Origin: Prunella strophiata
Lineage: Eukaryota > Chordata > Aves > Passeriformes > Prunellidae
Direction of reading: 5' to 3'
DNA: 64,000 nucleotides
Assembly: GCA_036583965.1 (NCBI GenBank)
Contig: JAZBQD010000027.1
Coordinates: 25,923,001 to 25,987,000 of the forward strand
Notes under the pieces: model-generated
The model's database searches: none
The model's input: only the letters and a program-made list of their open reading frames with translations
What the model was told of the DNA's origin: nothing
Translations under genes and position numbers: made by a program
Part shown: positions 11,753 through 22,471 of the stretch, one piece after another
Position numbering within the stretch: the stretch's first letter is position 1
Layout: each line of letters starts with the position of its first letter

Positions 11753-11956
11753 TCAGGTGTGCGAGCGCTTGCTGGTGCCGCGGCTGCCGGCGGCCTGCCT
11801 GCTCATGTCCTGGTAGGAGGCGGATTTCAGGAAGCGGGGGTAGGAGTCCTTCTCCATCAGCGTGCGCGTCTTGGCCTGCGCCTCGTTGAAGCAGGCCGAG
11901 GTGGCCCCCGAGAGGTTCTTGCGGGTGATCTCCCTGGTTTCGTGGTCGATGTTCAC
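11753..11956 (-). CDS. RGS16: RGS16 coding exon 5 (terminal)
   Basis: Starts [14 protein letters not shown] and includes [13 protein letters not shown], the second Galpha-contact surface. It ends in a short basic, serine-rich tail (TSKRSHT) that is not shared with RGS8. Confidence 0.96.
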   Translation of the reverse strand: MNIDHETREITRKNLSGATSACFNEAQAKTRTLMEKDSYPRFLKSASYQDMSRQAAGSRGTSKRSHT

Positions 11957-14900
11957 CTGCAAGGCAGCAGCGCCCACAAACGTTAGTTCCTCTCCTATGT
12001 GAGGACAAAACCTGGTTTTAATCCGTCTCCAGATGCTCACAAATCTTTCTATCCCTTCGTGGTTAGACTCAGTTTCTGTTCTGACATTATGCGATGGACT
12101 ACACGGTGTTAGAAATTAAAGCTCTCACAAACAGGAGTGCACCTTCCCACTGATCCAACAACACTTTAATAAAGCCCACCGGGATATTTTATTCCTTCCC
12201 CACCCTGTTTGATGTGACAGAAAATGGTCTCACCTCCCTGGGTGCCTCACTTTGGACAAACTCCTCGAAGATCCTGTTGGCTTTGGAGGCCAGCTTGGTT
12301 TTCGACCGGGTCTTTTTGAAGTCCTCGCATGCCAGCCAGAAGTCAAGGTTCTCCTCACTGAATTCAGTCTTCAGGAAGGTGTGGAATGCATTTACCCCAC
12401 CTATGGAGGGGAGAGAAGAGCAGTTAATGGGAAAGGAGGCAGGGAGGAAGAGGACCAGCAGCAGACACTGCCTGGCGAGCATTGCCCTGGGAGCTCAAAC
12501 CGTGACATCCGCAGATTTCCTTTCCTTCCGGGCAAATTCCACCCTCTGAGACACTGCTAATTGGCCTCTAGACTCCAATAAAATCCTTTCCCACAGACAA
12601 GTAATCCTCTGGTTTTATTTATCTGACCTTTCTGTAATGAGGCTTCAGAGTATTTTCTTTACAGCTTCGGAAAAGAGCTAATTCTACCTAAGGAGGAGTG
12701 TGCTGACGCATCGGAACGCTGCAGGAGCCCAGCAGCCGTGCCTTGGTTTGGATTTCCCAGCCCAGATCTGGGGGGAATGAGATGCTGAGGATGGGAGAAT
12801 AATTGCAGCAGGGATTTCAAAGCTGTGCTGGGAGGGTGGATTAAGTTACAAAGCTAGAGATGCTCATTAGCTATCACAGCACGTGAGAAAGACTGGGGGG
12901 AAAAATACACTTGGCCCCAGACTAGCGCTGTGGAAGGACTTTGGCTGGCTGGGGAAGAGCTTTTAATGTATTCAACTACTGTTGGATTAAAATTTGGCAC
13001 TTCTGCCATTTGACTTTTGCAAAGCTCAGTCAAGGCAGTATTTTTTTTAAGGCAAATAGATAATTACAAAGTCTTGGCTTCTTATAGTCAGCAATCTCGT
13101 TTTAGCTCTCATTACAATTTGAGTTATCATCTCTATAATTGTAAAAACTGGTTTTGGAGACTGCCATTGTGCAGAACCCAGTGTAAGGAGGGGATGATGT
13201 GTGGGACAAAAAAAAGAAGTCCCATCTCTGGGTGTGGAGGAGCTGCCTGCATAGGGAGAGGGAGACAGCATCTCACAGGAGCCCTGTGCATCAGAGACAC
13301 ACAGCTGATATCAGAGTAGGAAAAGGGCAAGGTTATTCAGAGAAACAGCTGAGTTCCTGCTCCCTGTGGAAGAGCCATCCCCGGAGGCACAGGACAGACA
13401 GACAGAGGGCAGCAATGCAGTTGTCTGAAGAAGCCTGAAGGGAGGTGGCTGCATGGCTGTTTCCACCAGACACCAAGAGCAGACACTGCCTTCTCCCCAG
13501 TGTGGAGAAAGGGGTGCTTTGGGAATACCATGATGTTCCCCCTGGTGGGCTGCTCCTCATGGGACACCTGTGACAATGCTCCTGTCCCAAGGTGAGACAG
13601 CACTTCTGCCCCCCAAAACACCCATCCAGGAGGAGAGGCTTCATGGGGCAGGCAATGAGCCCTGTGCCTCAGATCTGGGCAGGAAAGGGATCTCTTTCTA
13701 AATCCTCAAACACCTCATTTGAGGAGGAGGCGAGATCTCATCGTACACTGACTCCAGTCACACAGCTCACTATGAGTACATTTGTCCTACACGCTCTCAC
13801 CAAAAGAAGAAAACAAGATGTTACTCACTTTTGCTCTTGAGGAGCTGGTCAAAGGACTCCCTCCATTCCAGCACCTCTCGGGAGGAGTCTCTGGAAAAGA
13901 CAGAAAGGATGTGAGGCTCGCTGTCCAGCGGTGAGGGATGGGAGCACTTCAGCTGAGCAGCTCCATCAACGGGAGACAGCAGCATTCAGCAGGAAACCAA
14001 AGCCAGGAGCCAAAATCCGTTACCTGTGAGCTCTCTTTCCTCTCTCCTCCCTTTCTTTCACCTTCCCTGATGGCTCACCTGACCTCATCTCCATGCTGCT
14101 GGCCAGGAGGTTCTCTAGGGGATGCTCAGAAAAGCCCTTTTCTGCTGATACAAGTCCAGCAGGTTCTCTAGGGGATGCTCAGAAAAGCCCTTTTCTGCTG
14201 GCCCAGCACAGCCTCCTCTGCAGAAGACCCCCTGCCCTCAGCAGCAATATTTAGTGTTCTGTGTCTAATGCTGCCTGCATTCCCCGGGGATCTGAGCCAC
14301 TGGTGTGAGACACCGGGAAGTGCAGGAGCCCTGCGGGTTCCCTGCCTCTTGCCAAGGCCCTGCTCTCTGTGCTTAATGCCAGAGCATCCGTCCCCCTGGC
14401 GGATTTTATAGCCGCTGGAGCAGGGGAGTGATCCGCCTTCCCGGCCCGCCGGGGTGGGACTACGCGGAGGGGGAGCGGTGCTCTGTGCTGCGCAGATGGG
14501 CAGGAGCATCCCTCGGGAAAGGCTGCTCCACGGGCCGGACCTGGGGCAGGGCTGTGCTTGGCTTACCTGCGCCTAGAGCCCAGCTGAAGCTTGCTGGAGC
14601 TCCCAGTCCTGTGTCCCAGCTCGGGTTTATGAAGCAGGATGCCCAAGCGGGTCTTCAGATCCTTGGCTCTGCAAGGGAGGGAGGGGTGAGATGGGATCTC
14701 TGCACCATCAGGCAGGGGCTGCACCCCACGGGCTCGGGGGCACAGCCCTCGCTCCTCAGCTTCAGCCACTTCTTGGCTCTCTGCTGTGTGAAATAAATGC
14801 TCCCCACTTGCTTTTCCTGCTCCCTGGCAACCGCGCATTAAGCCTGGGGGACCGGTTTCTGCTGCTCGCTTCCCAGGCAGAGACACACGGAACATAAAGC

Positions 14901-16269
14901 ACGACGAGCTCTTTCCTCTGGGGCAGGTAAAAGCTGCTGAGTGCCAGCTGGAGCCCCCCCAGCTCCCCGGAGCTAACCTGGTTCCTTTTCCCACCCCACT
15001 CTCCCGGCAGCGCTCGGCTGCTCCCAAACCGCTGGAAAAACACAGCGATTTCCTTCTGCTCGGCACAGCGGGAGCATCTCCCTGCTGCCTGCCAGGCTGC
15101 TGCTCCCCTGCTCTGCTTTTTTGGGGTGCCCTGGGCTCCCAGGAGCTGTCACCAGGCCGTGGAGAGGGCAGCGCTCCGCAGCAGCGCCATCCACCTCCCC
15201 CATGGCTTCAGGAGGCAGCGGTGGCACTGATGCTCCCGTGCCAGGGCTGGGATGCTCCCGTGCCAGGGCTGGGATGCTCCTGTGCCAGGGCTGGGATGTT
15301 CCTGTGCCAGGGCTGGGATGCTCCTGTGCCCGAGCCTGGGATGCTCCTGTGCCAGGGCTGGGATGCTCCTGTGCCAGGGCTGGGATGCTCCTGTGCCAGA
15401 GCCTGGGATGCTCCTGTGCCAGGGGCTGGGATGTTCCTGTGCCAGGGGCTGGGATGTTCCTGTGCTGGAGGCTGGGATGCTCCTGTGCCAGGGGCTGGGA
15501 TGTTCCTGTGCCAGGGGCTGGGATGCTCCCGTGCCCGAGGCTGAGATGTTCCTGTGCCAGGGGCTGGGATGTTCCTGTGCTGGAGGCTGGGATGCTCCTG
15601 TGCCAGGGGCTGGGATGCTCCTGTGCCAGGGGCTGGGATGCTGCCGTGCCCGAGGCTGGAATGCTCCTGTGCCAGGGGCTGGGATGCTCCTGCCTGTCCC
15701 CGCGGCGAAGGCACGGAGGAGGCACCTCCCTAGCGGGAGGTGTCTGGGGCAGCAGGGCAGGAGAAGCGGCTCCTGTCTGTCCCCAGGGTGCCCCCGAGGC
15801 GGCGTGTGGCCCAGCTGCTCTTTGCGTGCCCGCGGCTCGTTCAGGCGTCCCAAGGCGCCCATACAAAAATCTGGGTTGAAATGTCAAGCCGGCAGCGTGG
15901 GGCTTGGCAGGAGGAGCAACATGTCACTTCACAGTTCGGCCGTGTTGACAAAAATGCTCCTGCTGCTGTCAGCTCGGAGCAAGTTGTGCAGAGGCAGAGC
16001 CAGAAAAGCCGGGTGTGTTTGTAGAGCCCTGTCCAGCCTCCTCTCCCTCGGCTCCTTTCAGCTCCGTGTTGCCCTCCCGGGGAGCAGCAGGGACGCAGCC
16101 ACAAGGACTCGCTTGGCTGCGGGTTTCCTGCCCCGGGCTCTCCCCTCCCAGCACATCGGCGGCAGCCGAGGCCGGTCCAGGTGCGGCTCTTCCAGCGGCC
16201 CCTCCGCCTCCCAGGAGCGCCTTACCTTTCCAGGCAAGCGATGGGGAGCGCGGCCAAGCCCCGGCACAT
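11753..16269 (-). CDS. RGS16: RGS16, regulator of G-protein signalling 16 (complete, five coding exons)
   Basis: RGS16 is a GTPase-activating protein of the R4 RGS family that shortens Gi/o and Gq signalling at the inner plasma membrane. The join 16226-16269, 14567-14668, 13829-13890, 12234-12400, 11753-11956 (minus strand) gives 579 nt and 192 residues; human RGS16 has 202. All four introns are GT-AG. The N terminus is an amphipathic membrane helix with C2 and C12, the palmitoylation sites known in mammals. The RGS domain spans about residues 56-172. Galpha-contact residues E86, N87, N139, D162, S163 and R166 are present, as are Y164 and Y173, which correspond to the mammalian phosphotyrosine sites. 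The usual CFD motif is CFN here (N149). Position between RNASEL and RGS8 favours RGS16 over RGS4 or RGS5. Two in-frame upstream ATGs exist in poor context. Confidence 0.96.
12234..12400 (-). CDS. RGS16: RGS16 coding exon 4
   Basis: Encodes the core of the RGS domain, including [20 protein letters not shown], which carries the E86/N87 switch-contact pair. It is 167 nt long, identical in length and phase to RGS8 exon 4. Confidence 0.96.
13829..13890 (-). CDS. RGS16: RGS16 coding exon 3
   Basis: Encodes [20 protein letters not shown], the entry to the RGS domain (helix 1-2). It lies between a cttttccag acceptor and a GTGAGT donor and is 62 nt long, one codon shorter than in RGS8. Confidence 0.94.
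14107..14202 (+). repeat. Two-copy direct repeat in RGS16 intron 2
   Basis: An aggttctctaggggatgctc-to-cttttctgctg segment of about 42 bp occurs twice with a 53-bp period and is nearly perfect. A recent tandem duplication is likely. Confidence 0.85.
14567..14668 (-). CDS. RGS16: RGS16 coding exon 2
   Basis: Begins after a cttgcag acceptor with [18 protein letters not shown], the rest of the amphipathic helix and the linker. It is 102 nt long, the same as RGS8 exon 2, and ends at a GTAAGC donor. Confidence 0.95.
15222..15692 (+). repeat. 23/24-bp GC-rich minisatellite in RGS16 intron 1
   Basis: About 20 tandem units of gatgctcctgtgccagggctggg, alternating 23 and 24 bp, with unit variants (gatgttcc, gcccgagcc, gctggaggc). 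The array opens long spurious reading frames on both strands. It lies about 0.5-1 kb downstream of the RGS16 start, inside the CpG-rich promoter region. Confidence 0.97.
16226..16269 (-). CDS. RGS16: RGS16 coding exon 1
   Basis: Encodes [14 protein letters not shown] plus two bases of R15, then a GTAAG donor. The start ATG has A at -3. Intron 1 carries a 23-bp minisatellite. Confidence 0.95.
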
Positions 16270-16397
16270 GCTGAGAGCTGGGCACCCAGGCATCCAGCAA
16301 CTCATCCAGGCTCCTCCCGGGGGTGCAACAGGCGGCTGCGGCTCCACCTGCCCCGCGGACCCGGGCTGGCGGCTGCGAGCGCGGCGCGGAGCCGCGC

Positions 16398-16403
16398 TTT
16401 ATA
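16398..16403 (-). promoter_or_regulatory. RGS16: RGS16 TATA box
   Basis: The minus strand reads GCTATAAAGCGC 129 nt before the RGS16 ATG, inside GC-rich DNA. The expected transcription start is about 30 nt downstream, near 16370, leaving a 5' UTR of about 100 nt. A TATA box in a CpG-rich promoter suits an inducible gene. Confidence 0.7.
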
Positions 16404-17985
16404 GCGGGAGGGAGGCGGCAGAGCGGGGAGGGGGACCCGGCATCACGGCAGCCTCCAGCCAACCAAAGCTGCTCAGACAGCGCCCGTGAAGATGAGAGCT
16501 TAGGTAAGTTTGTGTGTGCTGCTGAGGGAGGGGGGAGTGGGAGGCCCAGGCTCGTCCTTGAGCATCACAGTCATCGCCGCTTCCTCGGGAACAGGAAAAA
16601 ACAGGCTCGTTTCCAGCGACGTGTGGAGCCTGCTGATTAACCGCCGGCGGGTGGGAGAGAGAGGGACAGGACAGACGCTGAGAGTCGTCAGCTCCATCCC
16701 GCTGCTCCATCCCGCTGCTCCATCCCGCTGCCCGAGGGCTTCCAAACCTCCCCGCACTTCCAGCTCTGCCCCAGTGGTTACAGCAGGGGGTGGCAGCCTC
16801 CAGCAGGGTCAGGAGGGTTTGTGCTTCCCGCGATGGAGCAGAAGGGTTTGATATTTCCACTTCTGTCCTAATGGCACTGCCAGGTCACAGCTGGGATAAG
16901 GACGATGTGATGGGTGAAGCTGCACTTCATCACAAATTCCCTGCTGGGTGTGTGGTGAGAGGAGGGAAGGGAAGGGATGCACATCAAAGGAGCCAGAACC
17001 TGGGAGAGCATCTGATAATGGAGGATCCTTATGAAACCTGGAAATTGAAAGGAGATTAAAAGCCAGGGAGAGGTTGGAAACTGGAGGGGAAGGACTGAGC
17101 CAGCAAAAGAGAAGGATGAAGAGAAAGGGTTAAAGCAGTGCACACCAGCAAACCCCAGGGGCTGGTGCTACAAGAACCAGAGGTCCATGAGGACCAACAG
17201 GTCCCAGAGCTGCCCTCCCTGCAATTCCCCAGCTCAGCAGCTCTGGAAGGGAGTGACCTTAACCCCCACCCCCTGCTGATGGCCAGCCAAGCACAAGGCC
17301 CCAGCTGCCACTTCCACTCCTCATCCTCTCCCTTCCTCCCTGCTGTTCCCAGCTCAGACATTTTTCCAGAGCTCAGGTTGTCTCCTACCCTTGCTGCCTG
17401 CATTCATCACTCCCAGCACATTGCCAGAGCATCTTCCCCTTTGCCAGAGCATCTTTCCCAGAAGAGATGAGCTGTGCTAGGAGAGTGGCAGCACGAAGCC
17501 ATCTGGGCCCTGGGCCAGGGGGAGAGGCTCCTCTCAAGCTGCCTTAGGGAGCAGGAGCATGAGGATATCTGGGTGGGAGACTTCGGGAGGAGCATGAGGC
17601 ACCTCAGCCCCACTGAGCAGTAAAGGAGAGTCCTGTCTTTCTCTCATCACTTACAAGAAGCCCCAGAATGGTCTTGCTCATGGGCAGACAGGAAGGATGC
17701 ATCAGGACTGATGACTGAATGCACACTTTTAACTCCTCATGTAAGAGCAGCCTCTTTCCTGGTGGCTCTGGGGATTGTCACTCAAATAATCAAGTTTAAG
17801 CCTTCTTGGTTAGCAGATATTCAGCTACAGATAAATGGCTGGAGCTACACAAAGCTCTTATTCATGTCTTCTCTGTGCCTTAAAACCAAGATTAGAGCTG
17901 TGATCCTTGCTGTGGATTCCAGGGAAGAAATGGAAGAGTAAAGGAGAGAGGGCTGGAAGGTTGCCTTTGCCTGTACAGCTGCTGA

Positions 17986-18048
17986 GAAGGTCTGTGCACA
18001 CCCACAGAAGGTCTGTGCACACCCACAGAAGGTCTGTGCACACCCACA
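17986..18048 (+). repeat. Three-copy 21-bp tandem repeat
   Basis: Three perfect units of gaaggtctgtgcacacccaca in a row. Confidence 0.95.
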
Positions 18049-18192
18049 GTGGGACAGCATCACTTTTGGAAGTTCCACACCAGCCTGGAGCTCCACCCCA
18101 GTTCAGCACCACGCTGGGAGCACTGGTGTCACAGCAGCAGTGGCACGTGGGGGTGGGCACAGGCTCCTGGCACCCACACTCAGCTGTTCCAC

Positions 18193-18240
18193 TGAGTCAC
18201 TGAACACTCAGGGCTGGAAAGGACATCTGGAGATCATGCC
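18193..18240 (-). mobile_element. CR1 tail fragment
   Basis: The cagggctggaaaggacatctggagatcat motif resembles the antisense of a CR1 3' end. It is very short. Confidence 0.45.
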
Positions 18241-19598
18241 AAAGCAGCTTGGCACTCACCTCCCAGCTGCAGCAGGTGACCAAAGGGTTTAGGGTGGCAA
18301 TGCCCCTTCTCCTCATCCCCTACATCTCCATCTCCTCCCTGGTTTTTCCCCACAAATGCCATGGAAATGTTCACCTCTGTCCCTTTCCCCTCTAGATCTG
18401 AAGCCCATCCTCCCAGATGTGCAAAGTCACAGGAAGCTCTGGTAGCTCTCCCTGGAGTTTGAGGCATGGCCTGAGCAGGTCATGGTGAGAGGAGAAGCTC
18501 CAGGAGCCTGGACACGTGTCACAGGCACACGGGCCAGAGGATTTCTGGCTGCAGCTCCATGGAGCCTGGCACAGCCACTGCTGGGAACCACGTGCTGCCT
18601 GGAGCAGCCAGGCAAATGTAACTATGGCAAAAACACAGCTGGCATGGCAGCAGCTGCAACTGGTGAGGAGCCTGGGGGATGTGAGCCAGAGCAGAGAAAC
18701 TCTGCACATCTCTGCCTTGAGACTGCAGCCTGCTGGCCCCCCCTCTTTGCTTCAGGCCCTCTTTCCCTGCTGCTTTTCCCCAGAGAAATAAAGTGCATTG
18801 GACAAGTGTGGTTTCACCTCATCCCCTGTGGCAGCTTTTGAAGCTCTGGGCTCAGGTGGGGCCAAGCTGACAGTGAAGCAGGGGTGAGGAGCTGCCCATG
18901 GGGAGAGAGAGAGCCCTGTACAGCCCCAGGGGAGGGAAGGAGCCAGGCAAAAGCTGTGGTTTTTGGCCACCACAGCAGCTCAGCCAGAAGAGGCACAAAG
19001 GTGTTTGCTGCAGAGCTGACTGAGACTCAGGGCAGTGCCAGATCCACCTGTGCAGGTCTGAGCCCAGGCACAGGAGCAGGACTGGGCTGTTCCAGCAAAG
19101 TCCTCCTCACCAAGGCTGGGACAGACCCTGTGCCCACTGTGCCACAGCCACCAGCTGACCCCTCTGCCCCCCGGGGCAGCTTTTCTGCCTCTCCCCTCCC
19201 GTGGGGCTGCTCAAGGACAGGCAGCTGGCCAGCATGGGCTGCTCTAGGTGAGACATTTCATATTGCACAGCTCTTCCCAGGGTTATGCAATAGCCTCTCA
19301 GCCCAGCCCCGTGTGTGTACTCAGATGTCTTCATGCTGCTCTGTATCTAATTGAATTACGTGCTTCCTGTCTCATTTAGCTTAGCAGCCTCCCGCGGCTC
19401 CGGCCCCGTGCCCTCCATTATCAGCCCTTGTTTTGGAATACAAAAAGCTCATCTGTGTCGCAACGCCTGGGGCCAGGCTCCCTTTGCAGAGCCGTGCCGC
19501 TGCCCTGGCAGCAGCAGTCCACCTCCCATCCGTGGGGTTTGCTTTCATCTCCACCTGGAAGGTCCTGGCAGGAAGGTGCAGGCTGGGAGGTGGCTGAG

Positions 19599-20195
19599 GA
19601 GGCACCCACAGCCACCCCCAGCAGCAAAACACACACACCCCATCAGCCCCAGGGATTGCTGCTGGTGCTCCTGGGTTAGTGTTTGCAAAATGCCAGCAAC
19701 TTTGGAAAACACAAAAACAAAGGTTTCAGCCCCAGAAGTGGGGTGGGGAATGGGAAAACAAGGGTTTGGTGACAGGGATGAGAGGTTGGTTGGGCTAAGA
19801 AGGCACCCAGAGCCAGCATTTTGGGGGGTACAGCCACTGCCTGGCTTCACCCCCAGCAGCAAAGCACACAGACCCCATCAGCCCCAGGGATTGCTGTATT
19901 TGCAAAATGCCAGCAACTATGGGAAACACAAGACCAAAGGTTTCAGCCCCAGAAATGGGGTGGGGAATGGGAAAGCAAGGGTTTGGTGACAGGGATGGGA
20001 GGTGGCTGGGCTGGAGAAGGCACCCACAGCCACCCCCAGCAGCAAAGCACACAGACCCCATCAGCCCCAGGGATTGCTGCTGGTGTTTCTGGGTTATTTG
20101 CAAAATGCCAGCAAATTTGGAAAACACAAAAACAAAGGTTTCAGCCCCAGAAATGGGGTGGGGAATGGGAAAACAAGGGTTTGGTGACAGGGTGC
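19599..20195 (+). repeat. Three tandem copies of a ~200-bp unit
   Basis: Units begin with aggcacccacagccac-like sequence at about 19599, 19800 and 20018 (periods about 201 and 218 bp). They share the cagcaaa(g)cacacagacccc, tttgcaaaatgccagcaa and aacaagggtttggtgacagg blocks. High similarity indicates recent tandem duplication. Shared spurious frames follow from the repetition. Confidence 0.92.
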
Positions 20196-20199
20196 AAAG

Positions 20200-21724
20200 T
20201 GCCCTTGTGTATGTGCCCCAGTGCACAGCCAAGCTCTGAGGAGAGTTTCTGGCAGGGGGATTTTTGTATTTTTATACTGTTCAAGTGGAATAAGGGGAAG
20301 ATGCAGAAAGAGATTGGGAAGGGGAGGCAGGGAGAAGGAAGAGGGGAAGAGCCAGGCTGAGCTGTGCTGTTGGGGTCTCACTCCCCAAGGAGTCTGTCCC
20401 CCATTTCTCCTAAATCAGAGGGGAACCACAGAGGTGACAATCAGGGATGGCCAAACCTGAAGGCACTCCTGGAATGAAATCAGGGAGGTGCTGACTGCAA
20501 AAGAGCAGAAATGGGAGGTTCAAAGGGCCCTGCTCGTGCTGCAGAGCCCCTTCCTCCACCTGCAAGCTGCTGATAAGCTCTGGATGTGCTTAAGGGGAGA
20601 AGTAAGCCAAGGAGATGGGGATGGGATGGAGGCTGATGCTGTGCAGGCAGGAGTGTGGCAGTGGGGACAGGGTTTGGTGGTGGGCTTGGCAGTGCTGTGT
20701 TAACCCTTGCACCTGATGATCTTAGAGGTCTTTCCCAACCTGAGGAATTCTGTGATGGTGCCAGGGAGGAGCAGGGAAGCTGCCAAGGCTGAGACAGCAG
20801 CCAAGCATTTGCAATTGGTCCCTGAGTAGCCACATTGCAGCAGGGGCTCAGCCATGGGCACAGCTTGTGGGACAGGGACAGCCAGGGCTGGCTGTGGGAC
20901 ACCATACCTGTGTGGCTCCACCTGTGCCTGCCCAGCCCACCCAGGATCTCCCAGCTGCCCATGAAGGATCCCTCACCCTCACCCACAGGGAGTTTGATGG
21001 ATTCCCAACACTCCACATTCACATCAGGAGGAAATTGCTGCTCTGGAAATTTGTAGCAGTGCGGAAAGAGATTCTTGAAATAATAATAATAATAAAGAAT
21101 AATTACAATTACAAATGAGGTTTTCAAGGGGCAGCTGTTATCCACTCTGCCCACGTGCTTGCTTTGCACAGCTGCACAGGGAGAGGTGGCTGACAGCAGG
21201 TACTTTTAATCTTCTCTTTCCGTTCCCAGCACCTGCTTTTTAAAGGCACTGAACAGCCAGGAAAAAAGCTAAAAGATGATGGCTAAATATATCCTAACTA
21301 AGAGGAGAGACAGAGCAGCACTAATGGCAGATCCTTCCTTGGATGCATTCAGATTGGTTTGGCTCGGAGACAGGCTGAGGGAAGAAGCAGCAGATGAAAA
21401 GGAAGAACAGGAGAAGAAGGGATTTAGGGGAAAAAATAAGGGGGATAAAAAGAAGCAGAGGGACTGATAAATTCCACTAGACCCATTTCCAGAGGAAAAC
21501 AAGCCCATTTAACTTTTGCTTTTAAATGTAACATGTGTGTGTGCAGACCAGAGAGCAAGCACTCACCTTTCACAGGGAGAGGGGGTTGTGCACCAGGCAA
21601 GGTGAGAGCCCTCAGTGTGCCCAGGACCTGAGGAGATCCAGGTCACTGTTCTTCCTGCTGGCCAGACCTGCTCAGGAGATGCTCAGCCCTTCCCCAGTGA
21701 AGCCCCACATGGTTCCTGCAGTAA
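20200..21724. other. Intergenic DNA, nothing coding recognised
   Basis: Contains a short CR1 end near 20711-20755 (plus strand, atcttagaggtctttcccaacc) and an (AAT)n run near 21080-21096. No gene was recognised. Confidence 0.45.
20711..20755 (+). mobile_element. CR1 3'-end fragment
   Basis: Sense-orientation CR1 tail (gatcttagaggtctttcc, ending attctgtgatgg). Confidence 0.5.
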
Positions 21725-21729
21725 ATCTC

Positions 21730-22466
21730 TGTCCTGGGTTGTAAGATATGGTTTGGGGTGTGTGTTCTATCCCCATCTGTCAGGGGTGGGGCAGTTCTCT
21801 TCTGTTCATGGGGCAGTTTTTTCTTTATCTCTTCCACAACCAATCCTCCCTCCAGGAGATCTCTTCTGTTCATGGCCATTAATTATTAATTATCTTCTGT
21901 CCATGGCCAGTGAGTGTCCCTGCATGGCTGATAAAATTCCATCATCCCACTGGGAGATGCTCTGCCCAGGGAGGAGCCAAGCATTCCTGCCTGGGTAGAA
22001 TCTGACACTGGAACACCACAGCAGCCTTTGCCCACTGCTGCATTCCCAGAGGAGCAGCTTTCTTCTCCTCTGCATTCCCAGAGGGAGAGCAGGCCCATCT
22101 GCAGCAGCCCTGGAGCTTCAGAGGAAAACTTCCCCCTTGTGCAGGATCCCTGCTCCAGCAGAACCAGCCCTGGCACTGCAGGAGGGCTGCAGCCCCCATG
22201 GCATGGGACTGTGCCACCACCCTGGCACACAGGGGCTCAGCTCCTCTGCTGACTCTGGCAGTGCTTTGTTTGTACTACTGCATTTGTATTTTTATTTTTA
22301 CTTTTATTTTTCCTAATAAAGAACTGTTATTCCTACTCCCATATCTTTGCCTGAGAGCCCCTTAATTTCAAAATTACAATAATTCAGAGGGAGGGGGTTT
22401 ACATTTTCCATTTCAGGGGAGGCTCCTGCCTTCCTTAGCAGACACCTGGCTTTTCAAACCAAGACA
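21730..22466 (+). mobile_element. Solo LTR, family B, with 5-bp target duplication
   Basis: This 737-bp element starts TGTCCTGGGTTG and ends CAAACCAAGACA. The 5-bp direct repeat ATCTC flanks it exactly (21725-21729 and 22467-22471). An AATAAA near 22314 followed by a U5-like segment gives plus-strand sense. No internal retroviral genes remain, so this is a solo LTR left by recombination of a provirus. The 5-bp duplication is typical of ERVL or some ERV1 elements. Confidence 0.95.
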
Positions 22467-22471
22467 ATCTC

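Larger units (their letters stand above)
13900..16500. promoter_or_regulatory. RGS16: CpG-rich promoter region of RGS16
   Basis: GC content and CpG density rise sharply from about 14280 to 16500 and peak around 15900-16500, over exon 1 and the TATA box. This is the pattern of a CpG-island promoter. Boundaries were judged by eye. Confidence 0.55.
16510..19595. other. RGS16 upstream intergenic DNA
   Basis: No exon was recognised. Visible items are a triple ccatcccgctgctc repeat near 16697-16733, a three-copy 21-bp repeat and a short CR1 tail (separate entries). Confidence 0.5.

Noticed and set aside
14405..14412. TATAAAA on the minus strand in RGS16 intron 2
   Set aside because: It lies between coding exons 2 and 3 with no downstream ATG exon that would keep the RGS16 frame. 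It is a possible alternative promoter but unsupported.
14973..16274. Long ORFs on both strands with repetitive [10 protein letters not shown] or GCSCARG peptides
   Set aside because: They are generated by the 23/24-bp minisatellite in RGS16 intron 1. All frames are open because the unit lacks stops.
21632..22252. ORFs within the LTRs at 21730 and 27616 shared between copies
   Set aside because: They are parts of solo LTR sequence. The shared frames reflect repeat identity, not a protein, and no retroviral gag, pol or env sequence remains.
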